From Musa acuminata AAA Group (lineage: Eukaryota; Streptophyta; Magnoliopsida; Zingiberales; Musaceae), in NCBI RefSeq assembly GCF_036884655.1, contig NC_088347.1, positions 14,141,501 to 14,205,500 of the forward strand: a stretch of DNA of 64,000 nucleotides. Direction: 5' to 3'. This document shows, one piece after another, positions 1 through 12,577 of this stretch; the first letter of the stretch is position 1, and each line of letters opens with the position of its first letter. Position numbers and translations under genes: made by a program. The notes below the pieces were generated by a model. The model saw nothing but the letters and a program-made list of their open reading frames with translations, had not been told where the DNA came from and made no database searches.

Positions 1-683
1 GAGGTGACATCGTCGTGGCACAGTCTCTGAGACTGTGTCAGGCGGCTGTACCGCCAGTCTGGGCAGTGGTACCGCCCAAACATAGCCTCCAAGAGGTTGC
101 AGGCGGTGGTACCGCCCAACGCAAGCAATGGTACCGCCCGAACCAAGGAAACCCGGGATAAGATATTTTTAGGCTCCAAGTTTGAATCAACTTGAAGCCT
201 ATAAATACCCCTCTCATCTTTGGTTAAAACACACAAGCACAGAGTATTTAAAAGTGAGAAAATGCTATTGCAATCACTAGAGAAATCCCCTCCTATAGTT
301 TAAGTTTAGAATTATGTTTAGGAGGAGCGTGTACTTGTAAGGGTTGTCTCCTAAACCCGATAAAAGGAGAAGAGGGGTATAAGGAGGTTGATCTTCGCCT
401 ATTAAAGGAAGATTGATAGTGGATGCCGGTGGCCTCGACAAAAGAGGAATCGGCGAAGTGGATGTAGGTCACGATGACCGAACCACTCTAAAATCTAGTT
501 TGCATTTACTTCTTGCTATTTATCTTTATTGCAAATTGAATTCCTCCTTCATTACGTTTCCGTACAATTTCAAGTTAAACATCTTTATAAAACCGGTTTT
601 ATCGCAATAAAGTTTTTAAACTAACGTTATTTTTCCGTTGTACTAATTCACCCCCCTTCTTAGTGTCGACCCTGTTCCTAACA
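1..683 (+). mobile_element. 3' part of a SIRE-type Copia LTR (element A, left)
   Basis: The window opens inside an LTR. Visible are repeated GGCGGTGGTACCGCC-like modules (about 45-150), a TATA box in CCTATAAATACCCCTC near 198-213, and the family's typical 3' end, with a C-run, CTTAGTGTCGA and CCTAACA ending at 683. No primer binding site follows, so the junction with the next segment is not a normal 5' LTR/internal boundary. The start of the LTR lies outside the window. Assignment to the SIRE family rests on matching LTR ends elsewhere in the window that are followed by PBS and gag. Confidence 0.75.
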
Positions 684-1768
684 TCTTTTGGATTATGAAA
701 GTGATTTTGATGATTATGAATTTGAATTAATTTTGTCTATATCATGATCTTGATTTCTTAAAATTAAAACTTGGGATTTTTCTTATATGAATCAAGATCT
801 CTCATTTGATCTCTTATGTCTCTTTTAGTCTTTTGCTAAATAGAAAAATTATCTAAATTGTTCTTTTGATTACAACTTGAAAGTTTTCTATGAATCAAGA
901 TTTTTTCTTTTCTCTCGCTAAAGTAGAGATTCATTCAAATGAATCTTGATTCTTTTAGTTAATTGAGATTTATTATGAATCAAGATTTTTCATGAATTAT
1001 CCTCTTACAATTCCTCTTTGTATTTTCTTAAGAGGAGATTTTCTATATGAATCTTGAGAATTCTTATGCATGAATCAAGATCATTTATTATTTGTTCTCC
1101 TACAATTCTTTTGTTGTTTACTAAAGAGAATATCTTTTTCGGAATTCATGACATGATTTTTACTATGCAAGTATATTGCATCACCAAACTTTTCTTATTA
1201 TCCATTATGTGATGATTTGAAAATTGATGAAAATGGAAATGAATTGCACTATTGTATTGTTATTCCCCTCTTTTCACTAATGACAAAGGGGGAGAAAGAA
1301 TTACTAGTGTGCACATCTCAAAAGAGAACCTAAATTTGCTAGTTAGCACAATTCAAGAAGAAGCAAATCATGCTAGCTTGCAATCTCAAGAGAAGCAAAA
1401 GTGTCATCTTTTATCTCAAGAAGCAAAGCTTGCAACATGCACATTGCCAAGGAAGCAAAAAAATTATATTTCTCAAAAGAAAAGAAAGAAAATTACTAGC
1501 TTGCATGATGATAAAACATGAGATTATGTTGCAATGATTTAAAATTTTATATCAAAAGCTTGTAGAGTTGTACTTCTTTTTGTTGATGACAAAGGGGGAG
1601 AAGTTATGTTGATGATATGCATTTAATGTGTTATAAATATTCTTGATTAAAATTGCCTTAACTTGAATTCATTTTGAATTCATGGTTCATCTCACATATG
1701 CCATATTGATAGAAGAGTTAAAGTTAACTCCGTCATCAATTGGTTGTCACCATAAAAAATGGCGAGAT
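684..1768 (+). mobile_element. 3' internal remnant of SIRE element A, gag-pol lost
   Basis: AT-rich and without a convincing coding region. It matches the segment just before the 3' LTR in the other SIRE copies: scattered GCTAGCTTGCA words, CTCAAAAGAGAAG words, and two GACAAAGGGGGAGA motifs (about 1281-1296 and 1588-1602). It ends in a purine-rich tract that abuts the LTR start at 1769. The 89-codon frame at 1252-1521 lies in this repeat-rich stretch and has no recognisable domain. About 1.1 kb remains of an internal region that is 5-6 kb in complete elements. Confidence 0.65.
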
Positions 1769-3295
1769 TGTTGAATCTCGGATTTTGATGATGAAACCAA
1801 TTGATAGTGTTTATCTTATCTGTATTTTGAGTGACACAGGAAGCTTCGATCAGGGAGAGACAATTAAAAGCAAGAATCATATTGGGCTGGAGTGGAACAT
1901 ATCAGAAGATTGGACGTCGAGTCGGAGGATCGGTCGACGTATCGGTAGAAGGCTTCGGGCCATAAGTTTGGGCATCGGGCCAAGAAGAGTGAAAATTGCA
2001 CCAAGGAAATCAGAATTGCAGAGGTCAACTGGCCGATTGGGCAATAGGTCACAAGAGATGACAATGCGCCAAAGAATCGGATGAAGCATCGATGAACCAA
2101 TGACATATCGGATAACATGATTCAAGCTTTGTAATAATTGTTTAGATCGAAGTAGGTTTTATTTGTGTAGGATTAACTATGATAATGATCAAGGCATAAA
2201 GCAAAATAAAGTCCTAGAGTTAAGAATGAGATTTCGTTAGGAGTTCGAGAGTTCGTCGGAACTCCGGACGTTCGTCGGAAGTTCTGTCGGAATTGACTGA
2301 GAAGTCCAGGAGCTTGCTAAAGAAGCTCATTGGAACTTGCCAAGAAGATTGTCATGAAGTCCAAGAGTTTGCCGGGATTCTGCTGGAATATTGCCGAGAG
2401 ATCATCAAAAGTTTGTCGGAAGATCGTCGGAAGTTCACTGAAAGAAACCTAGACTGGATTTGCTTAGTATATGTCTTAAATTTAGTAGTTAGCACATAAT
2501 TATGATTAAAATTGGGCCAACCCAATTAGGAGCCAGTTGGGCCCATGTATGGACTATGTTGGGCCAAGTGATAGGCCCAAACAATGACCCAACAGGTGAT
2601 ACCATCGGTGGCACAATCTTCGAGACTATGTCAAGCGGTGGTACCGTTAGTCTGGGTGGTGGTACTGCCCAGACATAGTCTTCTAGGCGGTGTTACTGCC
2701 AGACTGGGCTGTGGTACCACCCAGTGTTAGAAAGCACTAGCGATAGTATGGCCAGTATCCGAAAAACCAAGGATAAGATATTTTTAGGCTCCAATTTTAA
2801 ATCCATTTGAGGCCTATAAATACCACTCTCATCCTTAGTTAACATACACAAGAAATGAGTGAAAAAAGTAGAAAAACTCTATTATAATCTTGTGAGAACT
2901 CTTCTAAAGGCTATAAGTGTTAGTATAGTTTTAAAGAGGAGTGAAGGGGGTGTAAAGGTTGTCTCCTAAACCTATGAAAAGGAGAAGAAGGTTGTAAAAG
3001 GATAGTTGATCTTTGTCCATTGAAAGAAGATCGTTAGTAGATGCTAGTGGCGTCAACGAAAGAGGAATCAGTTGAGTGGATGTAGGTCACGATGACTGAA
3101 CCACTATAAATTCCTTTGTGTTCTTTCCTTACTACAAATTCTCTTTACTACATTCAACTTTACAACATTGTAAACTGGCCAACCTTTTCTTCTCTACTTA
3201 TTTAAAGTGAAACAAATTATTTAAGTCGAAATCATTTTTTATCGAATGAAAGATTTTCAAAATCGACGTTTTTACCGCTGTACTAATTCCTAACA
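1769..3295 (+). mobile_element. 3' LTR of SIRE element A
   Basis: Starts TGTTGAATCTCGGATTTTGA directly after the purine tract and ends CCTAACA at 3295. It contains the U3 block shared with elements M, C and E (about 1850-2130), a block rich in GTCGGAAGTTC words (2240-2420), GGTACC-centred repeats (2590-2740) and a TATA box at 2815-2820. The usual C-run and CTTAGTGTCGA just before the end are missing: the sequence goes from GTACTAATTC straight to CTAACA. This suggests a deletion of about 25-30 bp at a short direct repeat. Confidence 0.75.
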
Positions 3296-4955
3296 ACCAC
3301 TTATAGCATGAGTTGACAAGGGACCACATACATTATTATATATGAGTTCCAACAACTCAGTGGCTCTCTCTCCAATTTTCCTAAAAGAAGAGTTGGTCAG
3401 TTTTTCACGAAGGCAAGGCTCGTAAGTTGCACATGACTCGTAGTCGAATGGATCTAGATATCTATCTTTTTGTAACTTTTGGATCATTCCCTCATGGATG
3501 TGACCTAGCCTATAATGCCATTAGTATACATTGTTCACCTCATTTCGTTTCCTCTTGGACACACTTACATTCATGATATGTAAAGTAGTGTTTAGCATAA
3601 ACAAGCCATTATGCAATGTTTCTCTCGTGATGATCACATCATCTAATAATATTGAACAACCATTATTCTCAAAAACTAATTTATATCACTATGTGTCAAC
3701 CATAAAATGGAAATAATATTTTTGATAATAGAAGAAACTAAATAGCATGCATCCAATGCAATAATAGCTCCACCAGGTAGATGTAAGGCGACCTCGCCGA
3801 TAGCTATTGTAGCAACTTTTGCTCCATTGCCCATCTTGAGGTGTCCATCTTGCCTCTTGCCAATCTTCAAGGTCTTACTAAAATCTGCAATGAATTGTAA
3901 ATATGATAAGCACTACCGGTATCCAATACTCATGTTATCATAAGAGTCTGACAAATGAAGACAAATCATGAATGCACTTGAAGCTTCTCCAAGCTTCTAT
4001 TTCATCCTCTACAAGGTACCCTTTGTAATTTTTCTTCCAATGCCCATCTTTGCCATAGTGGAAGCAATGACCTTTGTCCCTTGCCAGGTCTTTCTTAACA
4101 ACCTTTGCTTTACCCAATTTGCCCTTGCTTAGCCCTTCTTAAGTGACTTTTTTGCTTTCCTTTTCTTTCTGGTCTCACCAGTATAGAGAACTAGTTTCTC
4201 TTTCTTGATAGTGCTCTCTGCCTCCCTCAACATATTGAGGAGCTCAGGGACAGCCATCTTAAGCTTGTTCATATTAACATTCATTATGAATTGTAAAAAA
4301 GAATCTAGTAGGAACTGAAGCAAAAGATCTACAAACAGGTTATCCTCTAGGACCATTTCTAGACCTGTGAGATTCTCTATCCACTCAATCATTTTTAGGA
4401 CATGGTTCTGAACCAGTGTCCCCTTACCCATCCTAGCATGAAAGAGGCTCTTAGATATCTCATATCACTAAGTCCTTCCTTGTTCCTCGAACAGTTTGCG
4501 GAATGTAGGAGAATAGATCTAGCATCCAACTTTTCATGTTGTCTTTGTAACTCTGGAGTCATGGAGCCTAACATGTAACACTGAGCAAGAGTGGAGTCAT
4601 TTATGTACGTCACGTAGCGAGCAATCTCTTCCACGCTTGTCCCTTCCTCGCGCGTAAGCATTACTATATCAAGGATGTATGTAATTTTCTCCACCGTGAG
4701 AATAATTCTCAAGTTGCAGAACCAATCTGTATAATTTGGACCAATGAGGCGATTGCCATCAAGTTTGCCATTTAAGGGATTTGAAAGCAATATTTTTTTG
4801 AAAATAAAAATATTGTAGAAATAAATAACACACATATAAAATAGAAGTCTTCGGCGGACTTCTATCGGGGATTGAGTAATCAGCATCTTAGTGTAACTTC
4901 GAGGGAATCGACCAATCACACTAAGCCCAAAAAGTAGGAAACTCTTGCCAATCAT
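3296..4955 (-). pseudogene. Degraded Ty1/Copia gag-protease-preintegrase (second Copia lineage)
   Basis: Read on the minus strand, 4955 down to 4395 holds a gag N-terminal part (words GPNYTDW, LRIILTVEKI, LQRQHEKLDARSILLH). A second gag piece lies at 4431-4129 ([20 protein letters not shown]). A protease-like part at 3870-3676 has VGNG-type and NIISI words but no complete catalytic DSG. A GAG-pre-integrase piece at 3487-3290 has LDPFDYESC, CLREKLT and VCGPLSTHA. The pieces lie in Copia order but in different frames with many breaks, and nothing beyond the start of integrase is present. The words resemble Copia families other than SIRE. It cannot be functional. Confidence 0.75.
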
Positions 4956-5358
4956 AACTCCTTGTGATTCCCATCCTATTCAGCCTCCAAACCATCATGG
5001 TCTCGAGGGACTCGACTATCCATGATGTTCGGTTAAGTCAACACCATCGTTACAAGATGAGTCTGATTTGATGATATACCCTCGAGGGACTCGATGAAAC
5101 ATACCATGTCCTCATGTCACCGGTGATATCTCTATGTCATATAGAAGATAGCGAATCGCGATATAGGTGAGCCTCGAGGGACTCATCCAACTCAATCTAC
5201 ACCGAAAATTGGTCCCTACCTATAACGATGGAAGGCCACATAGGTCAATTTAATTTCTTTACGTTTACCGACTTAATATTATAAAGATAGGGGATTTTGA
5301 TTTGGTCTTCTAATTATGTCATGTCACATACATACATATTTAATATATATCTATATCG

Positions 5359-5399
<41 letters not shown>

Positions 5400-5779
5400 A
5401 GTAGGTATATAAACAATCACACCAGATCATCATGGGCTACAACCTAATGTGATCAAGCCTGAGCCAATGGGCCTAATCACTAACATCAAGATCTATGCGT
5501 GCAGCGGTATATCTCCATGCCCTATGATTGTCTATCTCGTTCTCGTCTGTTTCATCAGTATCTCAACACATCTTAATGCTTTGTCATCGTCAGTCACGAC
5601 CTCGTGTGTCCCACTATTGCTTCCACGCTCCCACTGCACCTACTCATATGATTACAACTTAATCATAGGCAAACAGACCTAATAATAAACAATAATAAAA
5701 TTGGAGGCCCCAATAATAATAAAAATCATATGTACACATACATCACATATCCATGATCATGTTATAATACTTGCGGATT
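4956..5779 (-). other. Probable leader/LTR of the degraded Copia element; non-coding
   Basis: No gene seen. The stretch lies upstream of the gag start of the minus-strand Copia relic, so 5' leader plus 5' LTR is the natural reading, but I could not identify PBS or LTR ends. It contains a repeated word, CTCGAGGGACTC, about every 85 bp (near 5001, 5088 and 5172, with a diverged copy near 4889), and a TA microsatellite. Confidence 0.35.
5362..5397. repeat. (TA)n microsatellite
   Basis: About 18 uninterrupted TA units inside an AT-rich stretch. It has no coding context. Confidence 0.95.
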
Positions 5780-6172
5780 TTAAGCTTGGGGTTAATCTCT
5801 TTAGGGGATCGGCTTCCTTGGAACTCTATAGGGATTCCTTCCTCCAGGTTGCTCCTCAAATACTGCTAAATAGATTCATTTATTCCTTAAGAAAAGAGGA
5901 TGAATACATTACTCTTTATAGGGCTTCTAAACTCCAACTCCTGATATGACTCCCACTCAAGACTCCTATTTCTAACCAACTCCTAATATGACTCCTACTC
6001 AAGACTCCTACTTCTAACTAACTCCTAATGCTTCTCTAAGAAGCAATCTCCAAACTAATCCTAACCTTAGCCGGCCTCTTCATCTCTTTAATAGGGGTCG
6101 ACTAGGTAGGTTTTACATTAATGCCCATTTTAATGAAACTCCATTAGGACTCTACTAGCTAGAGTCCTAACA
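5780..6172 (-). mobile_element. 3' LTR of Ty3/Gypsy element L (approximate left end)
   Basis: Read on the minus strand it begins TGTTAGGACTCTAGCTAGTA at 6172, directly after a purine-rich PPT (AATTTGAAGAGGGTGAGTC, about 6173-6191). It contains CCCTATAAAGAGT as a likely TATA box, and near its other end AGGAAGCCGATCCCC, similar to AGGAGGCCAATCCCC in the LTR of Gypsy element F. The 5780 end is an estimate. Integrase coding sequence lies immediately upstream on the minus strand, as expected for a 3' LTR. Confidence 0.65.
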
Positions 6173-6958
6173 GACTCACCCTCTTCAAATTAGCCTTGTT
6201 CTCGAGGCTGACGATTCATGAATTATGGGAATTTAATCTTCAATTCATCATAGTTCTCCCAAGTTGCATCTTTTACTAGTAAGTTCGTCCACTGTATTAG
6301 CACTTCAATAGTGGGTCATCATCATCGAGTCATAATCCATCAATCAATAATGGCACTCGGGTGGGTTTGGAGCTCTCATTGAGTAGTCATATTTGGTAGA
6401 TAGCTTTGGGCTATCTTATTTTTTCCCAGCTTGAGCTTTGAACACAACACATGGAAGACTAGATAGATTCAAGAGCTGACAGGTAAGTCCAATTTGTATG
6501 CTACTGCTTCGATGTGCTCCAAAATTTGTTAGGGTCCATAGAACCGAGGTAAAAGCTTCATAGATGCTCTAGCCTGGATTGATATTTGCTTGTATGGCAA
6601 TAGCTGTAAGAAGAGCCAATCTCCTACTAAAAATTCTATTTCGCCTTTGTGTTGATCATATTGTTGTTTCATCCTTGCTTGAGCTATAGTGAGATTATTT
6701 TTTAGCAACTTTAGCATTTTGCCTCTATCATGTAGTTCCCTGTCTGCTTGTTCTACTTTAGAGGTGCCCAACATATATTTTGGGATCACAGGGGGAGGTC
6801 GGCCATACATAGTCTCATAGGGAGTTGTATTATACTACCACTCGGCCCAGGGAAGCCACTTTGTCCACTCTTTTGGCCGGTCACTGGTAAAGCATCTAAG
6901 GTATGTCTCCAAGCACTTATTCACTACTTCAGTATGGTTGTTGGTTTGTGGGTGATAT
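6173..6958 (-). pseudogene. Ty3/Gypsy element L: integrase C-terminal half
   Basis: On the minus strand the reading starts at the SIRE junction with [20 protein letters not shown], which includes the third acidic residue (E) of the integrase DDE triad. It continues through a TAG at 6835-6837 into NTTPYETMYGRPPPVIPKYM and the integrase C-terminal domain with VGDWLFLQLLPYKQ and LLPRFYGP (6810-6529). The remaining 350 bp to the PPT are non-coding or decayed. The preceding integrase residues are found 5.6 kb away at 12583 onward, separated by SIRE element M. Confidence 0.85.
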
Positions 6959-8212
6959 TATTAGGATCGAGTCGGCACTAAGAGGGGGGGGGAGGGAGGG
7001 GGCGTGAATTAGTACAGCGGTAAAAACATCGATTTTAGAAAATATTCGTTCGTTGAAAATCGATCGGATAAATGTTAATTTAAAAGTGTATGGAAGTGTA
7101 GTGAAAGTAAAATAGTTTGTAGTAAAGGTAAATTGCATAAAAGAATTACAAACCAGATATTTATAGTGGTTCGATCTTCGTAACCTACATCCATCCCGAT
7201 TCTTCTTCAATCGAGGCTACTATCTTCCACTACCAGTCTTTTTTCAATGGGCGAAGACTAACTACCCTTTTACACCCCTCTTCTCATTTTCACAGGTTTA
7301 GGAGATAAACTTTTAAAAGCACTCACTCCTCCCTAAACAAAATTCTAAACTTAAAATTAGAAGAGGGGATCTCTCAAGTGATTAATATAGTGTTTCTCAC
7401 TTTTAAATTCTCTATGCTTGTGTGTGTTAACTAGGAATGAGAGGGGTATTTATAGACCTCAAGTGGATTCAAACTTGGAGCCTAAAAGTGTCTTATCCTC
7501 AGTTACCCAGGTCCTAATAGTACCATCGCTTGTGTTGGGCAATACCATCGCCTACAGAACTGATACTAGGTGGTACCACCGCCTAGTCTAGTGGTACTAT
7601 AACCCAGATTAGCGGTACCACAACTCATATTAGCGGTAACACTATCTGATAGTCTTGGAAACTATGCTACAATGGTTCCACCTATTGGATCACTGTTTGG
7701 GCCTTTTCACTTAGCCCAACATAGCCCAAACTTGGGCCCAGTTAGCCCCTAATTGAGTTAGTCTAATTAAATTCTAAATCGACTCAATTAGACTCTAAAC
7801 TAACTCGATCTAGACATAATCGATTACAAGCGAATCCTATGTTGTCCAACATGTCATTGGTTCTTCCGGAGCCCAATCAACATGTCGTTTGATCCTTTGG
7901 CTCATTGTCCTCTCCTTCGCCGTATTGCCCAATCAACATGTTGTCTTCTCACAATATCCGATCTCCTTAGCGTAATGTTTGATCTTGTTGGCCCGATGCC
8001 CGAATTCACGGACCGAAGCCTTTTGCCGACATGTCGACCGATCCTTCGGCCCTACGTCCAATCTTCTAACATGTTTGCTCCGGCCCAATGTCTGATTCCT
8101 CCTACTTTAATCGATTTGCCTTTTTTTATCAAAGCTAGTCCTACGTCACTTAAACGTGCATTAGATGAAAAACACATCAATTGATTTCATCATCAAAATC
8201 TGAGATTCAATA
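6959..8212 (-). repeat. 3' LTR of element M
   Basis: The plus strand starts TATTAGGATCGAGTCGGCAC (TG mutated to TA) followed by a G-run, and ends GAGATTCAATA at 8212. A TATA box on the minus strand lies near 7447-7457. It lacks the 18-bp array found in LTRs B, C and D. Confidence 0.85.
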
Positions 8213-10322
8213 ATCTCCCCCTTTTTGATGATGACACCCAATTGATAACGGAGTTAATCTTAACTCCCCCTATCAGTATGCCATATTTATAGAACCTTGA
8301 ATTCAAATTGAATTCAAGTCAAAGAAAATTTATTCATGAAATCATTATGAGTCTAAGCAACATAAAATCATGCATAATCAAAATTTCAACATATCATTCC
8401 ATACATGATCATCAACATAACTTCTCCACCTTTGTTATAAAAAAAAAGGAGAAGTGCAACTAGCAAGTTTTAGAGATATGCAAGTTTTGTAATATACAAG
8501 CTAACAAATTTTTTATCACTTTACAACATACCTAATCTCCAAATCATCATTAATTTTAAAGATGTGTAAGATTGTAAATTTTCAAGTTTGCACTTTTGCT
8601 TCTCAAGATAGGCAAGCTAGCAATTTTTGGTGATATTCAAGATAGCAAGTTCTTTCTTCCCTTTTGAGAAGTATAATTTTTGCTTCCTTTGCAATGTTCA
8701 AGCTAGCAATTCTAATAAGTTTTACATCATGCAAGCTAGCAAATTTTTATATCATTTTAGAAAATATAAGCTAGCAATATTTGAGATGTTCAAGAAAGCA
8801 ACTTTTGCTTCTTGAATTATGCAAGTTAGCAATCTTTGCTTCTCTTTTGAGATGAGCAAGCTAGCATGTCTTTTCATCTTTTTGAATTGTGCAAGCTAGC
8901 AAATTTTTCTCTTTTGAGATGTGCACACTAATAATTCTTTCTCCCCCTTTGTCATTGGCAAAAAGAGGGGAATAATAAAACAATGGTGTAATTCATTTCC
9001 CTTTATATCAATTTTTAAACTATGACAAAGATAAAGTGTCATTCTTATTGCAATATGTCATAATTGAGATAAATCTTGAATTCAAATTGTATTCAAGTCA
9101 AAGCAATTTTCATCATGATTCATATTATATACAAAACATCATGTACATCATCATAAGTATTGCATGCATCATTCCAAATCATAATTATTTAACATCATGA
9201 TGGTATCAAGTTGTCAAATTACATTATATCCTATCATGCATGATCATAACTTCTCGTTTGTATACATCAACATAATATCATGCATAATTTCATATCATCA
9301 CATTAAGGATAACAAGAAAATTTTGGTGATGAGATATATTTCATGAATACAAGGAATTATAAAAATCATATCATAAAAGATAAGATCATGTGAATACCAA
9401 AAGACATAATTCATATAGTAAATCTCCTCCAAGAAAAAATCGTAGGAGTACAAAGAAGAGATCTTGATTAAAAAAATCTCAAGTAATTCCAAGAAATCAA
9501 GATCATGATTTGAATAAAATCATTCAAATCATCAAATCATCAAAATTATTTTCAAGAGATTCATAAAATAACATAAATACATTCATTGATCTTCCTTTTT
9601 GAAAATCGATAAAGTAGGGATTGAGAAATTCTTTAAGAAAAATGTTTTCCTTCGTTTTTTTTTGTTTGATTTATTTCACATAAGCATGCCCAAGTTTTTT
9701 ATGCCAAGTCAAAGAATGCATCATTGTTTAAGACCAAAAAGTAAATTTCATCATCATGACCAGAAAATATAACATATTAAACATACAACTTCTTTAAACA
9801 ATAGATTGTATTTATTATTTTAATTCCAATGACAATACATTTTTCTTTTTATGTGTTTCATTTTATGTGATTGATTTCATATAAATATGTTCAAGTTTTT
9901 TATATGAAAACCATCCATCTTTTTTAAAACCGAAAAAGCAACTTTCATTGTGATAAAGATCAATAAGCCATAAATCACAAAAATTATCATGTATAAATTC
10001 AAAATCTCCTGCATAGTATAAAATCATCAAGGTATCAAAAATTTAATATTTTCATTACATCTTACATTATTATGTCATAAAAACATCAAGCATGATTTCA
10101 TTGAGCATTTTCAATCAAAGTCGGAAATCATCAATTTAGATACATATTTTTTTTTTTTTTAAATATACATAGGATTAATCATTAGATTTAAATCTAACAT
10201 TTTATTCTTTTATCATAAAACATGCAATTGTCATGATCTTTTTTTTTTAAATAGCTAGAAAAAGAAGCATGACATATATTTTTTATTTACTAACTAATTT
10301 AAAAACAACTCATGAAAAAGCA
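8213..10322 (-). mobile_element. AT-rich non-coding internal region of M with PPT
   Basis: The PPT (minus AAAAAGGGGGAGAT, 8213-8226) abuts the 3' LTR. Beyond it lie scattered CAAGCTAGCAA words (8480-8930), further purine-run motifs near 8425-8455 and 8940-8955, and then strongly AT-rich sequence with homopolymers. Reading frames are short and unconvincing. The first bases after the gag stop still show weak similarity to the C-terminal part of autonomous gag (for example TTAGTTAGTAA words shared with element I), so this is probably decayed gag-pol DNA rather than an unrelated insertion. Confidence 0.6.
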
Positions 10323-11283
10323 TCAAGTAATTTCGAAATAAGGCAAAGGGGTTTTGGATACCTCGTTGTCAAAAGTTGTTAAGGTGTAGTTTGCCATCTC
10401 GCCTTTATTGGGTTGTTCTTCATCTTCGGATGAACTCGAATCGTTCCAAACCGCCTTAGTGCAATCTTCTTCTTTAGCAACTTCTTTTTAAGTTCATTTT
10501 TATTCTTTAATTCAAGTTTAATGAATCTTTTAAATATTATAGTGAGAAGTTCGAGTTCATCATCACTTAGAGCCTTCGCTCGAGTGGTTTTCATTTGTTT
10601 TAAGTGTCAAATCATTCCTGTTCTTTAGAAGATTGTTTTCAAGCTTTTCATGAGCATTGTAAGTCATCCCATAGGTCATTAACGACCTGTTAAGTTTTTC
10701 AAGAGGAAAATTATTCAAATATTTGGCCTCTTGAATGGCTGTTACTTTAGGATCTCAACTCTTTAGAAGGGATCTCAATATTTTGTTAACGAGTTCAAAG
10801 TTAGAATAACTTTTACCAAGTGCTTTTAGACCATTGACGACATTCATAAACTAGGTGTACATGTCTCCAATGGTCTCACTTGGTTCCATCCGAAATAATT
10901 CAAAATCATGCATTAAAACATTGATTTTTGAATTTTTAACTTTACTAGTGCCTTCGTGTGTAATTTCAAATGTATGCCAAATATCGAAAGATGTTTCACT
11001 AATAGAAACATGATTAAACTCATTTTTGCTCAAAGCACAAAATAGAGCATTTATAGCTCTAGCATTCAAAGAAAAAGTTTTCTTCTCCAAATCATTCCAT
11101 TTATTCATTGGATTAGAAGACTTTTGAAAACCGCTTTCGATAATATTCTATAAATTCAAATCCGTTGAAAGCAATAGAACTCTCATTCATGTTTTTCAAT
11201 AAGTGTAGTTCATCCCATTGAACATGGGAGGATGAATAATAGAAAATTACTCTTGAAATCCAAAAAGAGTCATTTCTCTTGGG
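10323..11283 (-). pseudogene. Broken truncated gag of element M
   Basis: The minus-strand reading starts near 11283, meets an early stop, and preserves NYTYW, EKKTFSLNARAINALFCAL, FDIWHTFEITHEGTSKVK and FELFRMEPSETIGDMYT (11108-10851), then the acidic and lysine-rich tail. This is the UBN2-type gag of SIRE elements. At the 3' end one frame reads GEMANYTLTTFDNEVSKTP and closes with PYFEIT-stop at 10325-10323. The zinc-knuckle region is absent: the lysine-rich tail runs straight into the Ser/Glu-rich stretch. Frameshifts and stops make it non-functional. Confidence 0.8.
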
Positions 11284-11308
11284 TCTTAAACCAAACGAGA
11301 AAAGCGTG

Positions 11309-11320
11309 GCTCTGATACCA
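11309..11320 (-). other. Primer binding site of element M
   Basis: The minus strand reads TGGTATCAGAGC, complementary to the 3' end of initiator tRNA-Met, 2 bases from the 5' LTR. The match is unmutated. Confidence 0.9.
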
Positions 11321-11322
11321 AC

Positions 11323-12577
11323 TTTTTGGATCGAGTCAGCACTTAGAGGGGGGGGGGGGGGGGGGAGGGATGAATTAATGCAACGGTAAAAACATCTATT
11401 TCGAAAAATATTCATTCGCTAAAACACATTCATAAGAGTGTGTAGCTAAAGTAATTAGGAAGTATGGCAGTTTGCAATAAATGTAAACAGCAAAGCATAA
11501 ATGCAAACCAGATTTTTATAGTGGTTCGGTGGTCGTGACCTATATCCACTCCCGATTCCTTTTCACTAGAGGCCATCGGCTTCCACTACCGGTCTTCTTT
11601 CAATGAGCGAAGACCAACTACCCTTTTACACCCCTCTTCCCCTTTTCGCAGGTTTAGGAAACAACCTTTTACAAGCACTCCTCTCTAAATAGAATTCTAA
11701 ACTTAGAATTAGAGGAGGGGATCTCTCAAGTGATTACTATAGTTTTTTCTCACTTTTAAGTTCTCTATGCTGTGTGTGTTAACCAAGGATGAGAGGGGTA
11801 TTTCTAGGCCTTAAGTGGATTTAAACTTGGAGCTTAAAAGTATCTCATCTCGGGTTTCCCAGGTCTTGGCGGTAGCACTGACTATGCTGGGCGGTACCAC
11901 CGTTTGCAGCACTAACACTGGACGGTATCATTACCCAGTCTAGCGGTACGACCACCTGGGAGACTGTGTTTGGGTGGTACCATCACCCAGACTAGCGATA
12001 CCACCGACGATACCATTGCCTGACATAGTCTTGGAGATTGTGCCATGGCGATTCCACTTGTTGGGTCACTGTTTGGGCCTTTTCATTTGGCCCAACATAG
12101 CCCAAACTTGGGCCTAGTTGGCTCCTAAATGAGTTGGTATAATTACATTCCAAACTGACTCAATTAGACTCCAAACTAACTCAATCTAGACAAAATCAAT
12201 TACAAACGAATCTTATGTTGTTCGGCATGTCATTAGTTCTTTCAGCACTTCGTTTGATCCTTCGACACATCGTCCTCTCCTTTGGCGTATTGCCCAATCA
12301 GCATAGTGTCTTCTCACAACATCCAATTTTCTTAGCGCAATGTTCAATCTTTTTGGCCCGATGCCCAAATTCACGGACCAAAGCCTTTTGCCGATACGTC
12401 AACCGATCCTTTGGCTCGACGTCCAATCTTCTGACATGTTTGCTCCAGCCCAACGTCTAATTTCTCTTAATTTAATTAATTTATCTTTTCTGATCAAAGC
12501 TAGTCCTGCGTCACTTAAACACACATTAGATGACAAATACATCAATTGATTTCATCATCAAAATCTGAGATTCAACA
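11323..12577 (-). repeat. 5' LTR of element M
   Basis: The plus strand starts TTTTTGGATCGAGTCAGCAC (canonical TGTTAGGATCG) and ends GAGATTCAACA at 12577. Length matches the 3' LTR to within 1 bp. A minus-strand TATA box lies near 11796-11806 (GAGGGGTATTTCTAGG, partly mutated). Confidence 0.85.

Larger units (their letters stand above)
6959..12577 (-). mobile_element. SIRE-type gag-only element M, inserted in Gypsy integrase
   Basis: Complete LTR-to-LTR element of about 5.6 kb on the minus strand: 3' LTR 6959-8212, PPT 8213-8226, internal region 8227-11308, PBS 11309-11320, 5' LTR 11323-12577. The LTRs are 1254 and 1255 bp but visibly diverged, and their TG/CA ends are mutated, so this is an old copy. 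Flanks GATAT (6954-6958) and CATAT (12578-12582) look like a decayed 5-bp target duplication. The only coding content is a broken gag; there is no trace of protease, integrase, RT or RNase H. Confidence 0.85.
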
